DNA of 64,000 nucleotides. Source: Vibrio bathopelagicus (GTDB lineage: Bacteria; Pseudomonadota; Gammaproteobacteria; Enterobacterales; Vibrionaceae). This document shows, piece by piece, positions 60,546 to 64,000 of this stretch. The DNA is taken from NCBI RefSeq assembly GCF_014879975.1, contig NZ_CP062501.1:744001-808000 (forward strand), written 5' to 3'. A program made the position numbers and the translations under genes. Position 1 is the stretch's first letter. Each line of letters begins with the position of its first letter. Below the pieces are notes generated by a model. That model saw only the letters and a list, made by a program, of their open reading frames with translations, was not told where the DNA came from and did no database searches.

Positions 60546-61523
60546 CTATTTGCTTGTGTCTAACTGGATAGTTGGAGCACTAAGCGACTGTAATTGGATA
60601 TTTTGTAGTACTGAATCCAGCTCTTGTTGGCTGGTGATGCCCACGCCTACCTGTGAAACTGCTAGAGCAGATAGGGCGGTTGCGAATTTAATTAGTTCTG
60701 GTTTTGGCATCTGTTGCATGTGGCCCCAACATAGGCCAGCAACCAAGGTGTCACCTGCGCCTACAGTGCTTACTACTTGCATACGCGGTGGCTGAGCATG
60801 TAGCCATTCACCTTGGTTAAGCCACATCACGCCTCCAGCGCCAAGTGATACCACGATGTTATCGATGCCTTTTTCACTTAGGGCTTGGCCTGCGTGTTGG
60901 CATTGGTCACGTGTGGTTAGTTCAGCGTTGAACAGCTGAGACAACTCTTCATCGTTTGGTTTGATCAACCAAGGCTGTGCATTGATACCGGCTTTAAGAG
61001 CGTCACGGCTGCTGTCGAACAAGACCTTTTTACCTAGGTCTCGCAGACGTTGTACCCAAGAAGCGCAAAGCTCTGGTGATACGCCTTGTGGCAGGCTGCC
61101 TGCAATCACGAAGTAATCGTGCGTTTCTGCAAGTTCTAACAAGGTTTCTTCAAACGCTTTAATCGCGTCAGCGTCAACAGGAACTCCTGGGAAGTTGATG
61201 TCGCTAACTTGGCCTGACTTCTCTACCAATTTCACGTTAATGCGAGTAGCGCCATCAACACGGATGAAGCGGTCAGTTGCACCCATTTGTTCGAACAGTT
61301 GGCAGAAGGCTTCTTCGTTATTGCGACCAAGGAAACCTGTCACGGTCACTTTAGCGCCAAGCTCTGAAAGCACTTTTGCTACGTTTACGCCTTTGCCTGC
61401 TGCATGCAGAGAGCCTTTGTTTACTAGGCTAACTGAACCGACATTCAGTGCGTCGATGGCACCTGTTAGGTCTAGGGCTGGGTTTAGCGTAACGGTAACG
61501 GCTTTGATTTGTTTATCAGACAT
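60546..61523 (-). CDS. fruK: 1-phosphofructokinase
   Basis: The 325-residue PfkB-family kinase phosphorylates fructose 1-phosphate to fructose 1,6-bisphosphate with ATP. It begins with the conserved TVTLNPALDLTG and has HAAGKGVNVAKVLSELG (near 37) and the PfkB signature VSTVGAGDTLVAGLCWG (near 242), in which Asp is the catalytic base. The start ATG has AAGGAG upstream. fruB ends 9 bp before it, so the three genes form one operon. Confidence 0.96.
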   Translation of the reverse strand: MSDKQIKAVTVTLNPALDLTGAIDALNVGSVSLVNKGSLHAAGKGVNVAKVLSELGAKVTVTGFLGRNNEEAFCQLFEQMGATDRFIRVDGATRINVKLVEKSGQVSDINFPGVPVDADAIKAFEETLLELAETHDYFVIAGSLPQGVSPELCASWVQRLRDLGKKVLFDSSRDALKAGINAQPWLIKPNDEELSQLFNAELTTRDQCQHAGQALSEKGIDNIVVSLGAGGVMWLNQGEWLHAQPPRMQVVSTVGAGDTLVAGLCWGHMQQMPKPELIKFATALSALAVSQVGVGITSQQELDSVLQNIQLQSLSAPTIQLDTSK

Positions 61524-61532
61524 ATCGACTCC

Positions 61533-62666
61533 TTAACCTTCGCCAAGGCCTGAAGCGATAGCTTTACCAATCGATTCAAGTGCTTGTGCTGCATCATCAC
61601 CCTCAGCAACAAACTGAAGCTGGTGGCCATGTTTAACGCCAAGAGCGATCACTTTCATCAAGCTCTTCGCATTCACTTCTTTTCCGTCGCCATCTAGGTT
61701 TGAAACGCGGATTGTTGATTCGAATTTCTTCGCTTCAGCAACCAACATTGCACCTGGACGAGCGTGTAGGCCGTGTGCGTTTTTGATTTTGAATACTGCG
61801 CAGTTGTCATCGTCTTGAGACGCTGTAGAAACGGCTTCACCTTTCAGAAGACCAATCACTTGTGCAACGTCAGCAGTTAACAGTTGTTGCTGTTTACCTT
61901 CGAAAACCATCTTGCTTAGGTTAGCCAGAATTGATTGGTGTGCGCTGTTACAAGCGGCGAATGCTACCAATGCTTTCACTGGTGTGCCTTCATACTCACA
62001 ATGGTTTGCTGTTGAAACAAACGATACGCCAGTGCGAGTTACGCCTTTATCGCTGCCCAATAACCACAGGCCTTGGCCTAGGTGAGTCGGTGTTTTTGTT
62101 ACTAGGTCAGCAACGAACGCGTTGTCAGTGCAACCTGTATTCTTAAGAAGGCCACCCGCAACTGCCGACATTTGAACCATGTCGCTTGCAGGGAATAGCA
62201 GTTGAACCAAAGAAGCATCTAAGTCAGCTTCAAGCTGAACTTCGCCGTTAAGTAGGGCGATGATTTCGTCTTCTGATTTTGCTTGCTTTAATTTCTCTTC
62301 AACACCGTCTGCCGCTAGCACTTTCGTTAGCTGCTTAAGGATGCCCAAGTGCTCGTCAGATTTCGCTGCAATACCAATTGCAACGTAAACACGGTTGCCA
62401 TCTGCCCAATCAATACCTTCAGGGAAGTGGTGTACCGCTACGCCTGTCTTTTTTACTAGGTTGCGAGTGTCAGTCGTTCCGTGAGGAATCGCGATGCCGT
62501 TACCTAGGAACGTAGAGTTCTGGTTTTCACGGTTCAGCATTCCTTCAACGTAGCCAGAGTCAACTAAGCCTTTCGCGGTTAGGTCGCCAGCAATGTTCTG
62601 GATAGCTTTGAATTTGTCATCGGCCGTTTGACCAAGAGTGATGTCAGATTTTGATAATTTAAGCAT
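61533..62666 (-). CDS. fruB: Fructose PTS diphosphoryl transfer protein FPr (IIA-M-HPr)
   Basis: This 377-residue cytosolic protein combines an N-terminal IIA(Fru) domain (His62 in IAIPHGT), a middle domain, and a C-terminal HPr domain (His301 in NAHGLHARPG, with Lys-Ser in NAKSLMKV near the regulatory serine). It passes phosphate from enzyme I to FruA. E. coli FruB is nearly the same length. It is the first gene of fruBKA. A Cra operator lies about 105 bp upstream of its start. Confidence 0.96.
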   Translation of the reverse strand: MLKLSKSDITLGQTADDKFKAIQNIAGDLTAKGLVDSGYVEGMLNRENQNSTFLGNGIAIPHGTTDTRNLVKKTGVAVHHFPEGIDWADGNRVYVAIGIAAKSDEHLGILKQLTKVLAADGVEEKLKQAKSEDEIIALLNGEVQLEADLDASLVQLLFPASDMVQMSAVAGGLLKNTGCTDNAFVADLVTKTPTHLGQGLWLLGSDKGVTRTGVSFVSTANHCEYEGTPVKALVAFAACNSAHQSILANLSKMVFEGKQQQLLTADVAQVIGLLKGEAVSTASQDDDNCAVFKIKNAHGLHARPGAMLVAEAKKFESTIRVSNLDGDGKEVNAKSLMKVIALGVKHGHQLQFVAEGDDAAQALESIGKAIASGLGEG

Positions 62667-62771
62667 GGTGCCTCTTTAGCGTATCGCTTGAGAATTTGTG
62701 TATCGCTACGATTCAGCTTAGAGCAAGTGATAGTGAACTTTACTCGTTGCTTTGCTCTTTGTGCTACTTGT

Positions 62772-62787
62772 GCTGAATCGGTTCAGC
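62772..62787. promoter_or_regulatory. Cra (FruR) operator upstream of fruB
   Basis: GCTGAA-TCGG-TTCAGC fits the Cra pattern (TGAATC and its symmetry mate). It lies 106-121 bp from the fruB start codon. A half-site TTCAGC at 62713-62720 lies nearer to fruB. Confidence 0.85.
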
Positions 62788-62952
62788 ATTCAGTGTAAAA
62801 AAATTCAGCAAAGCCGATTTTGATAATCAAAATAGTTTTGCTGCGTGTCGTTAGTTTGGTTTGTCTGCGATTCGTAAGTAACGAAAAGCCAATTAACGAC
62901 AAATGACGCTCAATCCATTCAAAAGGATGATTGAAGTCACTTTTCAGATTTT

Positions 62953-62968
62953 GCTGAATCCTTTCAGC
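62953..62968. promoter_or_regulatory. Cra operator upstream of cra
   Basis: GCTGAA-TCCT-TTCAGC has the same arms as the other sites. It lies 94-109 bp before the cra start codon, upstream of the likely promoter. Confidence 0.83.
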
Positions 62969-62975
62969 TTTTATA

Positions 62976-62989
62976 CTGAATCGATTCAG
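62976..62989. promoter_or_regulatory. Cra operator within the cra promoter
   Basis: CTGAATCGATTCAG is a perfect 14-bp palindrome and the strongest of the three sites. The likely -10 hexamer TATAAT follows at once (62992), so binding here would block cra transcription. Confidence 0.87.
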
Positions 62990-62991
62990 CA

Positions 62992-62997
62992 TATAAT
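62992..62997 (+). promoter_or_regulatory. Likely -10 box of cra
   Basis: TATAAT is a perfect -10 hexamer about 65 bp before the cra start codon. The corresponding -35 region is weak (TTTTAT-like, near 62969). Confidence 0.55.
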
Positions 62998-63061
62998 TCA
63001 ACTAATCCAAGGATCAGAAGATTGGTTATATGATCCTACGCACAAAATACAGGTCACCCAT

Positions 63062-64000
63062 ATGACACTAGATGAGATTGCCAAACTAGCCGGTGTGTCG
63101 AAAACGACAGCCAGTTATGTGATTAATGGCAAGGCGCAGAAATACAGAATCAGTGAAAAGACTCAGCAGAAAGTCATGGCAGTAGTAGAAGAGTATAATT
63201 ACCGTCCAGACCATGCTGCTTCGTCGCTGCGTGCTGGTAATAGCCGTTCATTTGGTTTGATTATTCCTGATCTGGAAAACAGCAGTTACGCACGCTTGGC
63301 AAAATTGATAGAGCAGAACTCACGTAAAGTGGGCTATCAAATCCTGATTGGTTGCTCTGATGATGACGCCGAAACCGAACGTAAAGTAGCGGAAGCATTG
63401 GTGAGCCGTCGTATCGATGCCTTGCTGGTGGCGAGCTCAATGCCAGACGCCAACGAGTTTTACTTGAAGCTGCAAAACTCAGGTACACCCGTAATCGCGA
63501 TTGACCGTCCGTTAGACGATGAGCACTTTGCGTGTGTGATCAGTGAAGATTTCGAAGCTGCATTTGAGCTGACTCACTCGATCCTTGATGACAGCATTCA
63601 TAGTGTTGGTTTAATCGGCGCACTGCCTGATCTGAACATTTCACGTGAACGTCACCTGGGCTTTGAAGCAGCGAACAAAGCACATACTCAACAAACAGGG
63701 CTAACAGAAAACAAGCCGATGGTTGTGGGTTATGGTGAGCACTTTGACAGAGAATCAGGACGTGAGATTTTTGAGGATTGGATTGCCAAAGGCACGGTGC
63801 CCGATGCGATCGTCACTATGTCTTACACCTTGTTAGAAGGTGTACTGGATGTAATGGTCGAAAAGCCTGAACTGATCAAGCAAGTAAAACTGGCAACCTT
63901 TGGTGATAACCGCTTACTGGATTTCTTACCCTTTAAAGTCCACTCGCTACCACAGCAATTCGAAGTCATTGCCGATAGTGCGTTTGCACTTGCTTTGAAC
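63062..64000 (+). CDS. cra: Catabolite repressor/activator Cra (FruR), C-terminus cut by window edge
   Basis: The frame is open to the window end: 313 residues of a LacI-family regulator, about 20 short of the E. coli length (334). The N-terminal helix-turn-helix starts MTLDEIAKLAGVSKTTASYV, with the hinge helix at YRPDHAASSLRAG. The sugar-binding domain begins FGLIIPDLENSSYARLAK. Cra binds fructose 1-phosphate, which releases it from DNA. It is divergent from fruBKA, with operators in its own promoter, so it should repress both transcripts. The ribosome site is weak (AGGTCACCC). Confidence 0.96.
   Translation, partial: MTLDEIAKLAGVSKTTASYVINGKAQKYRISEKTQQKVMAVVEEYNYRPDHAASSLRAGNSRSFGLIIPDLENSSYARLAKLIEQNSRKVGYQILIGCSDDDAETERKVAEALVSRRIDALLVASSMPDANEFYLKLQNSGTPVIAIDRPLDDEHFACVISEDFEAAFELTHSILDDSIHSVGLIGALPDLNISRERHLGFEAANKAHTQQTGLTENKPMVVGYGEHFDRESGREIFEDWIAKGTVPDAIVTMSYTLLEGVLDVMVEKPELIKQVKLATFGDNRLLDFLPFKVHSLPQQFEVIADSAFALALN

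Noticed and set aside
1..64000. Mobile elements, prophage, CRISPR or defence islands
   Set aside because: No transposase, integrase, terminal inverted repeats, spacer arrays, tRNA-flanked junctions or defence-gene families were seen on reading both strands.

Overview
The window reads as chromosomal DNA of a marine Vibrio, probably of the Splendidus group and probably from chromosome II. The basis is the overall protein character, the modest GC content, and a gene set (kbl-tdh, class I HMG-CoA reductase, fruBKA-cra) that is typical of Vibrio second chromosomes. This placement is inference from gene content and recall; no search was run. There are no rRNA or tRNA genes, insertion sequences, prophage genes or CRISPR arrays that I can see. 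Most genes are housekeeping or metabolic, in short operons separated by clear hairpin terminators.

Region by region. 1-1.5 kb: threonine catabolism (end of kbl, then tdh). 1.5-5.4 kb: a lipoprotein, an outer-membrane barrel, an operon of two small proteins and a DUF819 membrane protein. 5.9-8.5 kb: a Kef-type K+/H+ antiporter with its oxidoreductase partner. 8.7-16.6 kb: a threonine-aldolase-type lyase, yccF, a second barrel, an AdhB-type Fe alcohol dehydrogenase, yjjG, yddG and a divergent CDF transporter. 17-19 kb: a LysR regulator divergent from a methyltransferase. 19.4-24.2 kb: the glycyl radical enzyme pair yjjI-yjjW, a LysR regulator and a class I HMG-CoA reductase. 24.4-30.8 kb: small proteins, yccS, helD, a VOC protein and mgsA. 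30.9-39.3 kb: torT/torS, the fatty acid cis/trans isomerase gene cti and a FAN1-type nuclease. 39.4-44.7 kb: an OFA-type MFS transporter, small membrane proteins, yajD, yghU and a type II NADH dehydrogenase.

44.9-47.8 kb is a probable Zur-controlled zinc operon: a His-rich outer-membrane barrel, a metal-binding protein and an ABC-3 permease, with no ATPase gene nearby. 48-58.7 kb is the least ordinary part. On the minus strand lie a periplasmic protein, a sterol-desaturase-type di-iron protein and an OmpR/histidine kinase pair. Divergent from them runs an operon of a six-TM ABC membrane protein without ATPase, a membrane fusion protein, an RND pump and an AraC regulator with a GyrI-like domain. 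A 20-bp motif with an 11-bp period, matching at 16 of 20 positions, lies 44-49 bp upstream of the start codon of the periplasmic-protein gene and of a 50-residue two-TM protein gene just beyond the kinase. This suggests one envelope-response regulon with a small membrane component.

58.8-64 kb holds the fructose PTS operon fruB-fruK-fruA, divergent from cra (cut by the window edge), with three Cra operators between them.

Several genes are shorter than 60 codons but have good ribosome binding sites. They were found by reading intergenic DNA: five proteins of 39, 41, 44, 53 and 50 residues.
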